Part shown: piece by piece, positions 1-5,333 of the stretch
How positions within the stretch are numbered: position 1 is the first letter of the stretch
Layout of the letters: each line of letters opens with the position of its first letter
Assembly: GCA_034433775.1 (NCBI GenBank)
Contig: DAOUAI010000012.1
Coordinates: 1-11,387, forward strand
Direction of reading: 5' to 3'
DNA: 11,387 nucleotides
Source: CALJTV01 sp034433775
Lineage (GTDB): Bacteria; Chloroflexota; Dehalococcoidia; GIF9; UBA5629
Made by a program: the position numbers and the translations under genes
Notes under the pieces: model-generated
What the model was told of the DNA's origin: nothing
Seen by the model: only the letters and a program-made list of their open reading frames with translations
The model's database searches: none

Positions 1-96
1 GACAGGCGTCTCTTTCTCAAGTCCAACTTCGGCGGCGAAAGACTTAGGGATACGCAAAGCCAGACTATTACCCCACTTCTGAACACGTGTTTTCAT
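1..96 (-). CDS. MazE/AbrB-family antitoxin, N-terminal fragment cut by window edge
   Basis: The minus strand from 96 encodes 32 residues beginning MKTRVQKWGNSLALRIPKSF and runs off the left edge without a stop. The pattern K-x-x-x-x-K-W-G-N-S-L-A-L-R-I-P is the hallmark of the SpoVT/AbrB swapped-hairpin DNA-binding domain of MazE-type antitoxins, which bind their own promoter and neutralise a cognate toxin, usually an mRNA endonuclease. The ATG at 96-94 has a GGAGG at 107-103, six bases upstream, so the start is secure. A promoter-like pair and a dyad over its -10 lie just upstream, as expected for self-repression. The toxin gene would lie beyond the window, downstream of this gene. A solitary AbrB-type regulator remains possible. 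Confidence 0.85.
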   Translation of the reverse strand, partial: MKTRVQKWGNSLALRIPKSFAAEVGLEKETPV

Positions 97-111
97 ACTA
101 AACCTCCGTGA

Positions 112-134
112 GGGTATCTACAATGAAGATACTC
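112..134. promoter_or_regulatory. Inverted repeat over the antitoxin -10, possible operator
   Basis: GTATCT (114-119) and AGATAC (127-132) form a perfect 6-bp inverted repeat around a 7-base centre. One further G-C pair (112/134) sits beyond a G/T wobble. The dyad covers the proposed -10 and start site of the antitoxin transcript. MazE-type proteins normally autorepress through such dyads, so an operator role is plausible but inferred. Confidence 0.4.
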
Positions 135-154
135 CATTTACTAGAGTTTGTCAA
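126..154 (-). promoter_or_regulatory. Candidate promoter of the antitoxin gene
   Basis: On the minus strand a perfect TTGACA (154-149) is followed after 17 bases by TATCTT (131-126), a 4/6 match to the -10 consensus. This predicts a start near 119 and a leader of about 23 nt that carries the GGAGG of the antitoxin gene. It was found by eye and there is no expression evidence. Confidence 0.5.
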
Positions 155-347
155 GCGCGTCGTAATCGTTAGGGAAACAACCTCACTTTCTGAGGCGCTC
201 GAAGCCACAATCCGTCAATCAATATGTCGGGGGCTGGTTTACGGGGAAAGTTGTCACACCGGCGGTGACCGTTGGTGCCGCACCATGTAGAGCTACAGCG
301 TCATGGTAAAGTGCTGTGAAGAGTCCAGACTGGGAAATTTGAGGCGG

Positions 348-375
348 GACCAGGTGGGGGCAAGTGCCACCGGTC
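348..375. other. Bulged 9-bp hairpin upstream of the rplU promoter
   Basis: GACC (348-351) pairs with GGTC (372-375). After one bulged A (352), GGTGG (353-357) pairs with CCACC (367-371), leaving a 9-base loop. The hairpin ends 20 bases before the TTGACA of the rplU promoter. No T-run follows, so it is not a standard intrinsic terminator. It could be the end of an upstream transcript, part of a structured RNA, or chance. Confidence 0.35.
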
Positions 376-395
376 TGCTGGAGGGGTACGGAAGT

Positions 396-424
396 TTGAC
401 ATCTGTCGTTTGTTCTGGTAAATT
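396..424 (+). promoter_or_regulatory. Strong promoter of the rplU-rpmA-rpmE operon (extended -10)
   Basis: A perfect TTGACA (396-401) is separated by exactly 17 bases from TAAATT (419-424). The bases TGG directly before it give the TGn extended -10 motif. The predicted start near 431 leaves a 5' leader of only about 10 nt before the rplU ATG at 442, which fits the absence of any Shine-Dalgarno sequence in front of that ATG. Confidence 0.6.
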
Positions 425-441
425 AAAAAGCTGTTTTCGAA

Positions 442-885
442 ATGACCCAGACTTATGCAATAGTAGAGACCGGCGGTAAGCAGTATAAGGTGTCGCCGGG
501 GCAGACCATAGAGGTCGACAGGCTGCCTGCAACTGAGGGCGAGAAGGTGGAGCTGTCCAGCGTGCTGCTTATCTCCGACGACGGCGATGCCATTATCGGC
601 ACACCGACCGTCGAGGGGGCAAAGGTGATGGCGACCTGCCTCGGCGAGAAGAAGGGCAACAAGATAATCGTCTTTAAATATAAGGCGAAGACACGCTATC
701 GCCGTAAAAAGGGGCACCGCCAGCTCTATACCATGCTCCGCATAGAAGACATCGTTAAGCCGGGCGAAGCGGTGGAGGAGCCGAAAAAGGTAACGAAAAG
801 GACAAGGACCAGCACGAAAAAAGATGCGACCAGCAGTAAAAAGATGACCAGCAGGAAGAAGACGACCAGTGGAGGTGAAAGTTAG
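442..885 (+). CDS. rplU: 50S ribosomal protein L21 with lysine-rich C-terminal tail
   Basis: L21 binds 23S rRNA in the large ribosomal subunit. The start TYAIVETGGKQYKV and the signature KAKTRYRRKKGHRQ (residues 81-94) identify the family. The core ends near residue 108, about the usual 103-105 length, and a roughly 40-residue extension follows. This tail holds 9 Lys, 3 Arg and about 14 Ser/Thr, including three TSxKK units at residues 123-127, 130-134 and 136-140. The ATG at 442 is the only start that keeps the conserved N-terminus. It has no Shine-Dalgarno, in line with a very short leader from the promoter at 396-424. The stop lies 2 nt before the rpmA ATG, and the rpmA ribosome binding site is inside the end of rplU. 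Confidence 0.97.
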   Translation: MTQTYAIVETGGKQYKVSPGQTIEVDRLPATEGEKVELSSVLLISDDGDAIIGTPTVEGAKVMATCLGEKKGNKIIVFKYKAKTRYRRKKGHRQLYTMLRIEDIVKPGEAVEEPKKVTKRTRTSTKKDATSSKKMTSRKKTTSGGES

Positions 886-887
886 AT

Positions 888-1151
888 ATGGCACATAAGA
901 AAGGCGGCGGCAGCACTCGCTGCGGACGCGATAGTCAGGCAAAGAGGCTGGGGGTGAAAAGGTTCGCCGGTCAGCTCGTCCACGCCGGCACCATTCTGGT
1001 GAGACAGCGGGGGACGAAGGTCTACCCCGGCACCAATGTGGGCGTGGGCAAGGACTATACCCTCTTTGCCCTGGTCGACGGCATCGTGAAGTACGAACCG
1101 ACAAGCAATAATAAGCGGAAGGTCAGCGTATATCCGGAGACAGCGCAGTGA
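888..1151 (+). CDS. rpmA: 50S ribosomal protein L27
   Basis: L27 is an 87-residue large-subunit protein whose N-terminal tail reaches the peptidyl-transferase centre. The sequence MAHKKGGGSTRCGRDSQAK and the later RQRGTKVYPG block are diagnostic. The protein starts directly at MAHKKGGGS, so there is no cleavable prepeptide as in Firmicutes. No protease gene (Prp type) sits between rplU and rpmA. Residue 12 is Cys where Asn is usual (STRNGRDS), a small oddity. GGAGGTGA at 871-878 is a strong ribosome binding site nine bases from the ATG. The TGA overlaps the GTG start of rpmE in a GTGA arrangement, so the two are probably translationally coupled. Confidence 0.97.
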   Translation: MAHKKGGGSTRCGRDSQAKRLGVKRFAGQLVHAGTILVRQRGTKVYPGTNVGVGKDYTLFALVDGIVKYEPTSNNKRKVSVYPETAQ

Positions 1152-1354
1152 AAGCCAAGATACATCCGCAGTACTACAACGACGCCCAGGTGATATGCTC
1201 CTGCGGCAATACATTCACCACCGGCTCCACCAAGAAGGTGCTGAAGGTGGAGTTGTGCAGTAAGTGCCACCCGTTCTTCACCGGCGAGCAGCGCATAGTC
1301 GATACCGCCGGCAGGGTGGAGCGCTTCAAGCGGCGCTACAAGATAAAGGACTGA
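1148..1354 (+). CDS. rpmE: 50S ribosomal protein L31, zinc-binding form
   Basis: This 68-residue protein begins MKAKIHPQYY, typical of L31, a peripheral protein bridging the two ribosomal subunits. Cys17 and Cys19 (CSC) with Cys37 and Cys40 (CSKC) give the zinc ligands of the C+ type. The conserved HPFFTGEQRIVDTAGRVERF block follows. The start is GTG, overlapping the rpmA stop as GTGA. No other start keeps the conserved N-terminus. A hairpin overlaps the stop codon. The order rplU-rpmA-rpmE without obg or a prp gene differs from many genomes, where rpmE is elsewhere. Confidence 0.97.
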   Translation: MKAKIHPQYYNDAQVICSCGNTFTTGSTKKVLKVELCSKCHPFFTGEQRIVDTAGRVERFKRRYKIKD

Positions 1355-1372
1355 CCTGCAATATGGCAGTCC
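1348..1372 (+). terminator. Hairpin at the rpmE stop codon, weak terminator candidate
   Basis: GGACTG (1348-1353) pairs with CAGTCC (1367-1372). After one bulged A, CC (1355-1356) pairs with GG (1365-1366), leaving an 8-base loop. The stem spans the rpmE TGA. There is no T-run after it, so it may only attenuate, or may protect the mRNA end. It lies at the boundary between the ribosomal genes and the DUF1385 gene. Confidence 0.3.
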
Positions 1373-1506
1373 CTGTACCCCGAAGCTGTCCTTTCCCCTA
1401 CCCCGCTGCATTGACAGTGCATTTTATTCCGCTCTCACCGTTCTTGAGTCCGGCTGAATACGTTGCTGGCTGAAATATGTCCAGCTACGCCCTGAGGGAA
1501 GGCTCT

Positions 1507-2397
1507 ATGTCAGCTTCAAGACCGATATACTACGGCGGGCAGGCGGTGATCGAGGGGGTGATGATGCGCGGCAGGGAGAAAATGGCAATCGCAGTGCGCC
1601 GCCCCGATGGCGGACTCTCCGTCACCAGTCAGCCTCTCCCCGGTCTGTACAAAGACAGGCTCAGAGAGCTACCTTTCCTCAGAGGCATCATCATCCTCAT
1701 CGAGACGCTGGCACTTGGCGTCCAGTCCATCCTTCACTCAGCCCAGATAGCTGCGGCTGAAGAGGAGCAGAAGAGCCTTTCCCCAGCAATGCTCTGGGGG
1801 ACGGTTGCCCTTGGCATCGGCTTCGGCGTAGTCCTCTTCTTCGTGCTCCCGCTGTTAATCACCCGCTACCTAATCGACCCTTACATAACATCAGCCCTGC
1901 TGAGCAACATTATCGAGGGAGTACTGCGCATCGGCGTCTTCATCGCCTATCTGAAGGTGATAGCGCTGATGCCGGATATCAGAAGGCTGTTCGCCTATCA
2001 CGGTGCCGAGCATAAGGTGGTGAACGCCTACGAAAGCGGCATGCCACTGGAACTCGCCAGCGTTAAAGGCTACTCTACATCGCATGTCCGCTGCGGCACC
2101 AGCTTTCTGGTGGCGGTGCTGGTCATCGCTATCTTCGTTTTTGCCCTGTTCGGTCGCCCTTCCCTGTGGCTGAGCATACTTTCCCGCATCGTCCTCATCC
2201 CGGTCATCGCTGCTCTGGGCTACGAGTTCGTCCGCTTCAGCGCGGCGCATTCTGATAGTCCCGTGATGCGCAGCCTCATCGTTCCCGGTCTGTGGTTGCA
2301 GTCGCTGACCACGAGGGAGCCAGACGATGCCCAGTTGGAGGCAGCACTGGTAGCGCTGCGGACGGTGGTCGAATCCGATAGTCCGGGCCAGCAGTAG
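1507..2397 (+). CDS. DUF1385 family membrane protein (YqhQ-like)
   Basis: The 296-residue product has the DUF1385 hallmarks: YYGGQAVIEGVMMRGREKMA at the N-terminus (8-27), YHGAEHK at 164-170 and HVRCGTSFL at 193-201. Conserved His, Glu and Cys residues have led the family to be described as putative metal-dependent enzymes, but no reaction is established. Hydrophobic spans at about 98-118, 136-155, 199-216 and 219-239, and a weaker one near 58-75, indicate a polytopic membrane protein. An ATG at 1477 is in frame, but GAGGGAAGG at 1494-1502 sits at the right distance from the ATG at 1507, and the conserved region starts there. In Firmicutes the family often lies between rpmE and prfA/prmC. Here rpmE is upstream but prfA/prmC are missing and convergent hisI follows 5 nt later. 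Confidence 0.9.
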   Translation: MSASRPIYYGGQAVIEGVMMRGREKMAIAVRRPDGGLSVTSQPLPGLYKDRLRELPFLRGIIILIETLALGVQSILHSAQIAAAEEEQKSLSPAMLWGTVALGIGFGVVLFFVLPLLITRYLIDPYITSALLSNIIEGVLRIGVFIAYLKVIALMPDIRRLFAYHGAEHKVVNAYESGMPLELASVKGYSTSHVRCGTSFLVAVLVIAIFVFALFGRPSLWLSILSRIVLIPVIAALGYEFVRFSAAHSDSPVMRSLIVPGLWLQSLTTREPDDAQLEAALVALRTVVESDSPGQQ

Positions 2398-2402
2398 CTT
2401 CG

Positions 2403-2723
2403 CTAGTCAAGGTCGCTGGCATCAAAGCCCTGGAAAAAGCAGCTCCTGTTGCCAGTGTGGCACACCGGACCGGCGGGGCGGGCTCGAATAAGTATGGCGT
2501 CGCTATCGCAGTCCTTGGCAATAGAATGTACCGTCAGCGTGCTACCGGAAGTCTCCCCTTTGTGCCATAGCTCCTGACGGCTGCGACTGTAAAACCAGAC
2601 CTCGCCGCTTTCCAGCGTGTGCTGGAGAGCCTCCCTGTTGGCATAAGCCAGCATGAGCACTTCACCGGTATCACAGTCCTGGACTATGACCGGTACCAGT
2701 CCTCGTTCATCGAATTTTATCAT
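2403..2723 (-). CDS. hisI: Phosphoribosyl-AMP cyclohydrolase
   Basis: HisI opens the adenine ring of phosphoribosyl-AMP in the third step of histidine synthesis. The 106-residue protein is a stand-alone cyclohydrolase without the HisE domain. It carries YSRSRQELWHKGETSG (45-60), DCDSD (71-75) with the metal-binding Asp residues and zinc ligand Cys72, and GPVCHTGNRSC (85-95) with Cys88 and Cys95. AGGTGG (2735-2730) lies six bases before the ATG. hisA is 34 nt upstream on the same strand and its product ProFAR isomerase acts on HisI's product, so the two form an operon. The stop is 5 nt from the convergent DUF1385 stop, leaving no room for a separate terminator. Confidence 0.97.
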   Translation of the reverse strand: MIKFDERGLVPVIVQDCDTGEVLMLAYANREALQHTLESGEVWFYSRSRQELWHKGETSGSTLTVHSIAKDCDSDAILIRARPAGPVCHTGNRSCFFQGFDASDLD

Positions 2724-2757
2724 CGTACACCACCTTCTCTGGAGATGACCTGCCCGT

Positions 2758-3471
2758 TCAGTCCTGCAGTTCCAGAGCCCGTTTTAAGTCTATATCGCCG
2801 GTGTAAAGGGCTTTACCTATGATAGCGCCTTCTACCCCGAGCTTTTTCAGCTTCACCAGGTGCTCCAGTCTGGAGATGCCGCCGGCGGCGATTATGGGCA
2901 GGTCCACGCCCTTCACCATCCTCTCGATAGCCTCGAAGTCAGGGCTGGTGAGCGTGCCGTCCCGCTTTATGTCGGTGTAGATAACCCTTTTTACGCCGAG
3001 ACCAGCCATCCTCTTTGCCAGCTCCAGAGCTGTGATGCCGGTATCTTGAAGCCAGCCGCGGGTAGCCACATAGCCGTCGCGGGCGTCGATCCCCGCCACC
3101 ACCGCCTCGCCGAACTTCTGGCAGATTTCTGCCACCAGCTCCGGACTCTCCACAGCCGCTGTGCCCAGGATTACACGCCTGACCCCTAAATCGAGCAGGC
3201 GGGACACGGTGTTGCTGTCCCTGATGCCGCCGCCGACCTGGGCGAAAAGGTTGACCTTACTCACTATCGCCTCGATGGTCGGCATATTCATCGGTCTGCC
3301 TTTTGCTGCGCCATCGAGGTCGACCAGGTGCAGCCAGCGGACGCCCTGCTTTTGCCACTCGAGGGCGACCGCCACCGGGTCTTCGGAAAACACCGTCTCC
3401 CTGGAATAGTCGCCCTGGTAGAGCCGGACGCACCTGCCGCCCCGGATATCTATAGCCGGTATTATTTCCAT
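2758..3471 (-). CDS. hisA: ProFAR isomerase (HisA)
   Basis: HisA converts ProFAR to PRFAR by an Amadori rearrangement on a (beta/alpha)8 barrel. The 237-residue protein begins MEIIPAIDIRGGRCVRLYQG, with the first catalytic Asp at position 8. The second is Asp129 in AGIDARDG. YTDIKRDGTL (165-174) and AAGGISR (195-201) supply the second-half phosphate loop region. The open frame extends upstream to an ATG at 3546, but the added 25 residues resemble no HisA. GGAG (3480-3477) sits five bases before the ATG at 3471, and the best promoter candidate would start transcription downstream of 3546. hisI follows. No hisF, hisH or hisB is nearby, so this is a detached two-gene part of the pathway. Confidence 0.97.
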   Translation of the reverse strand: MEIIPAIDIRGGRCVRLYQGDYSRETVFSEDPVAVALEWQKQGVRWLHLVDLDGAAKGRPMNMPTIEAIVSKVNLFAQVGGGIRDSNTVSRLLDLGVRRVILGTAAVESPELVAEICQKFGEAVVAGIDARDGYVATRGWLQDTGITALELAKRMAGLGVKRVIYTDIKRDGTLTSPDFEAIERMVKGVDLPIIAAGGISRLEHLVKLKKLGVEGAIIGKALYTGDIDLKRALELQD

Positions 3472-3546
3472 CTTTACTCCACCCTCTTCACTGTGGAGGA
3501 AGCAGTGCCAGCACCTGTCCTCTGAAAAACTGTACTCGGGTACCAT

Positions 3547-3575
3547 ATTTTACTTTTTATGCGTTTGCGATACAA
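3547..3575 (-). promoter_or_regulatory. Candidate promoter of hisA-hisI
   Basis: On the minus strand TTGTAT (3575-3570) is followed after 17 bases by TAAAAT (3552-3547), a 5/6 -10 match. The -35 is weak (3/6). It predicts a start near 3540 and a leader of about 70 nt. Its -35 overlaps the -10 of the divergent dehydrogenase promoter. Confidence 0.35.
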
Positions 3576-3576
3576 T
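3549..3576 (+). promoter_or_regulatory. Candidate promoter of the acyl-CoA dehydrogenase gene
   Basis: TTTACT (3549-3554) and TACAAT (3571-3576, 5/6 to TATAAT) are separated by 16 bases. The predicted start near 3583 falls inside the inverted repeat at 3574-3598 and leaves a leader of about 45 nt. The two elements are the best pair in this AT-rich stretch. Confidence 0.4.
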
Positions 3577-3598
3577 ATTAAGGCTTTGCCTTAATATT
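3574..3598. promoter_or_regulatory. Perfect 11-bp inverted repeat between divergent genes, operator candidate
   Basis: AATATTAAGGC (3574-3584) and GCCTTAATATT (3588-3598) are exact reverse complements around a TTT centre. The dyad begins inside the plus-strand -10 and covers the expected start site, an operator-like placement that could control one or both divergent genes. It is also followed by a short T-run (3597-3601), so as RNA it could form an intrinsic terminator or attenuator hairpin in the dehydrogenase leader. The sequence alone does not separate these. Confidence 0.55.
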
Positions 3599-3628
3599 TT
3601 TATGAAGAAGCTTGTATAAGGAGGTACT

Positions 3629-4768
3629 ATGGACTTCGAACTTACAGAAGCACAGAAGATGTTCCAGGAGGCGATAAGGGACTTCGCCCAGAAAGAGGTG
3701 GCACCTCTTGTTGACGAGGCTGAAAAGACCTCGTCCTTCCCGGTGCAGCTCTTTCCCAAGATGGGGGGACTGGGGTACCTTTGTGCCCGGTACCCCGAAA
3801 AATATGGTGGTGCGGGGCTGGGGAAGATCGGCGATTGTATTTGTGTTGAGGAGATAGCTTATCACAGCGTCGGCATAGCCGCCGGCACCATGGTGCAGAG
3901 CGGCATCGGCACCGGTGCTATCTATAACCGCGGCACCGAAGAGCAGAAGCAGAAATTCCTCGTCCCGGCGATCAGGGGACAAAAAATCGCCGCTTTCGGG
4001 CTCACCGAGCCCAACGCCGGCTCCGATGCTGCCTCCATCCAGACCACGGCGGTGAAGAAGAACGGGAAATGGGTGCTCAACGGCACCAAAATGTTCATCA
4101 CCAACGGCACATTTTGCGATTATGTGGTCACCGCCGCCGTTACCGACAAGACTAAAGGCACCCGCGGTATCAGCCTGTTCATCGTGGAGAAAGACTCCCC
4201 CGGTTTCAGCCGCTCCAAAATTCACAAGTTCTGTGCCCGTTCCGGCGAAGTGGCTGAGCTGGTCTTCGACGACTGCACCATTCCCGCCGAAAACATCATC
4301 GGTGAGGAGGGCAACGGCTTCCGCTATGTCATGGAAACGCTTACCGGGGGCAGGATCTCCCACGCTGCGCGCAGCCTGGGGCTTGCCCGTGCTGCCTTTG
4401 ATGCGGCGTTAAAGTATTCCCAGGAGAGAGTGCAGTTCGGTCAGCCCATCGCCAAATTCCAGTTCAACTCCTTTAAATTAGCCCAGATGGCGATGGAGAT
4501 CGAAGCCGCCAGATGGCTCATCTTTTACGCTGCCTGGCTTTATGATGTGAACAAGCCGCACATAAAAGAGGCGGCGATGGCAAAGCTGTTTGCCAGCCAG
4601 GTGGCAGAACGGGTCACCACCGAAGCCCTGCAAATACACGGTGGCTACGGTCTGACAGAAGAGTCCGTTGCCCAGCGCTACTTCCGCGACTCCCGCATGG
4701 GCACCATCACCGAGGGGACTTCGGAGATACAGCTTCTTGTCATCTCGCGCGAAATCGGCATCCGCTAG
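3629..4768 (+). CDS. Acyl-CoA dehydrogenase
   Basis: This FAD-dependent enzyme introduces a trans-2,3 double bond into an acyl-CoA and passes electrons to an electron-transfer flavoprotein. The 379 residues match the usual family length. The N-terminal helical domain runs to about 115. GLTEPNAGSD (124-133) and WVLNGTKMFITNG (148-160) mark the flavin/substrate beta domain. In the C-terminal helical domain, RVQFGQPIAKFQ precedes QIHGGYGL (335-342) and TITEGTSEIQ (359-368), where Glu362 is the catalytic base in the EGT position of short-chain and medium-chain enzymes. The chain-length or branched-chain substrate cannot be told. AGGAGGT at 3619-3625 gives a strong ribosome binding site. The gene stands alone, divergent from hisA and convergent with the DUF1254 gene. 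Confidence 0.95.
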   Translation: MDFELTEAQKMFQEAIRDFAQKEVAPLVDEAEKTSSFPVQLFPKMGGLGYLCARYPEKYGGAGLGKIGDCICVEEIAYHSVGIAAGTMVQSGIGTGAIYNRGTEEQKQKFLVPAIRGQKIAAFGLTEPNAGSDAASIQTTAVKKNGKWVLNGTKMFITNGTFCDYVVTAAVTDKTKGTRGISLFIVEKDSPGFSRSKIHKFCARSGEVAELVFDDCTIPAENIIGEEGNGFRYVMETLTGGRISHAARSLGLARAAFDAALKYSQERVQFGQPIAKFQFNSFKLAQMAMEIEAARWLIFYAAWLYDVNKPHIKEAAMAKLFASQVAERVTTEALQIHGGYGLTEESVAQRYFRDSRMGTITEGTSEIQLLVISREIGIR

Positions 4769-4773
4769 TGGTG

Positions 4774-4817
4774 CCTGCTAAAGCAGGTCAAGTCGCGGTC
4801 ACTAGCTTTTGACTTGA
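4774..4817. terminator. Nested hairpins in the convergent gap, weak terminator candidate
   Basis: CCTGCT (4774-4779) and AGCAGG (4782-4787) form a small stem. A second inverted repeat, TCAAGTC (4788-4794) and GACTTGA (4811-4817), lies across the DUF1254 stop codon. Neither is followed by a clean T-run on the plus strand (only CTTTT inside the second loop). They sit where the dehydrogenase and DUF1254 transcripts converge, so a bidirectional end is plausible but unproven. Confidence 0.25.
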
Positions 4818-5332
4818 AGCAGCTCCACAGTGGACTGTTTCTGTACCTCCCTGAGCCGGGGGATGTCAGCCTTGCTGGGGATCACCGTACGGATGAGGAT
4901 GATGCCCTCTTTAGTGGGTGCTGTGACCAGGTGAGCCCTGCCGCTGGCATTGATGTATTTTGTCCCTTTCGGCACCAGCACCACCTGAACGGGGCTTGAT
5001 TTCGCCTGGAGGTCATTGATAACAAAGAAGTTGTCCGTATTCATAGCATAGCCGGAGACCGACCAGTACTGACCTGAAGGAATGACGGCGGTAAGGCGCA
5101 ACGGACAGCGATTTATATCATAGTGCAGGATGGAGTAGTGGAGGTCGGGCGATGGTCTTACTATAACCCTGTCCCTCGCCGTCGCCGGTCGAGCGAACAC
5201 CCACTGGTTGGCGGGATAGAGCTTGACCGTGCGCCTCATTATAGCCCTCGGTATGCGTGATACCCGGAGCAGGTTGACCACCACCGCCACCACCAGTGCC
5301 ACCGCTATTGTGACTGCTATCAACGTGCCCAT
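4802..5332 (-). CDS. DUF1254 domain protein with N-terminal membrane anchor
   Basis: The 176-residue product has one hydrophobic span at about residues 3-22, ending in basic residues (RVSRIPRAIMRR), and an extracytoplasmic-looking beta-rich remainder. The region SPDLHYSILHYDI, then CPLRLTAVIPSGQYWSVSGY, and later GIILIRTVIPS fits the short DUF1254 protein type by my recall of the family. No biochemical role is established. In larger homologues DUF1254 and DUF1214 are domains of one chain. Here they are two genes, and this one follows the DUF1214 gene after a single base (TAG-A-ATG), so translation is almost certainly coupled. An AGGGTGAG stretch inside the DUF1214 gene's end may serve as ribosome binding site. 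The two proteins probably form a complex on the membrane (inference). Confidence 0.75.
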   Translation of the reverse strand: MGTLIAVTIAVALVVAVVVNLLRVSRIPRAIMRRTVKLYPANQWVFARPATARDRVIVRPSPDLHYSILHYDINRCPLRLTAVIPSGQYWSVSGYAMNTDNFFVINDLQAKSSPVQVVLVPKGTKYINASGRAHLVTAPTKEGIILIRTVIPSKADIPRLREVQKQSTVELLQVKS

Positions 5333-5333
5333 T

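Larger units (their letters stand above)
97..441. other. Gene-free intergenic region between antitoxin and rplU
   Basis: This 345-nt stretch between divergently oriented genes shows no convincing coding sequence on either strand. Short open frames here lack ribosome binding sites and resemble no known protein. It holds the antitoxin promoter and dyad at its left end, a bulged hairpin at 348-375, and the rplU promoter at 396-424. The middle part (about 160-345) contains only short potential stems such as GTCAC/GTGAC near 250-270. I found no tRNA fold or recognised riboswitch. Confidence 0.6.

Noticed and set aside
108..290. Possible small plus-strand gene of 60 codons in the left intergenic region
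   Set aside because: The GTG or ATG starts lack a ribosome binding site, it overlaps the antitoxin promoter, and the product resembles nothing known.
200..390. A tRNA, RNase P RNA, 6S RNA or L21-leader riboregulator in the left gap
   Set aside because: No cloverleaf, T-loop sequence or known conserved core could be matched; only isolated stems were found.
301..1104. Long minus-strand open frame (267 codons) opposite rplU and rpmA
   Set aside because: It is antisense to two certain ribosomal genes, is rich in Arg, Pro and Ser as expected for a GC-rich shadow frame, and has no ribosome binding site or recognisable domain.
1411..1416. TTGACA between rpmE and the DUF1385 gene as a promoter
   Set aside because: No acceptable -10 hexamer lies 15-19 bases downstream (the bases there are CTCACC-like), so a promoter is not supported.
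3472..3546. Upstream ATG at 3546 as the hisA start
   Set aside because: The added 25 residues do not match HisA, a good GGAG precedes the ATG at 3471, and the candidate transcript start is downstream of 3546.
3578..4363. Minus-strand open frame of 261 codons inside the acyl-CoA dehydrogenase
   Set aside because: It is the antisense shadow of a strongly conserved gene; its composition is low-complexity Gly/Ala/Asp and it resembles no family.
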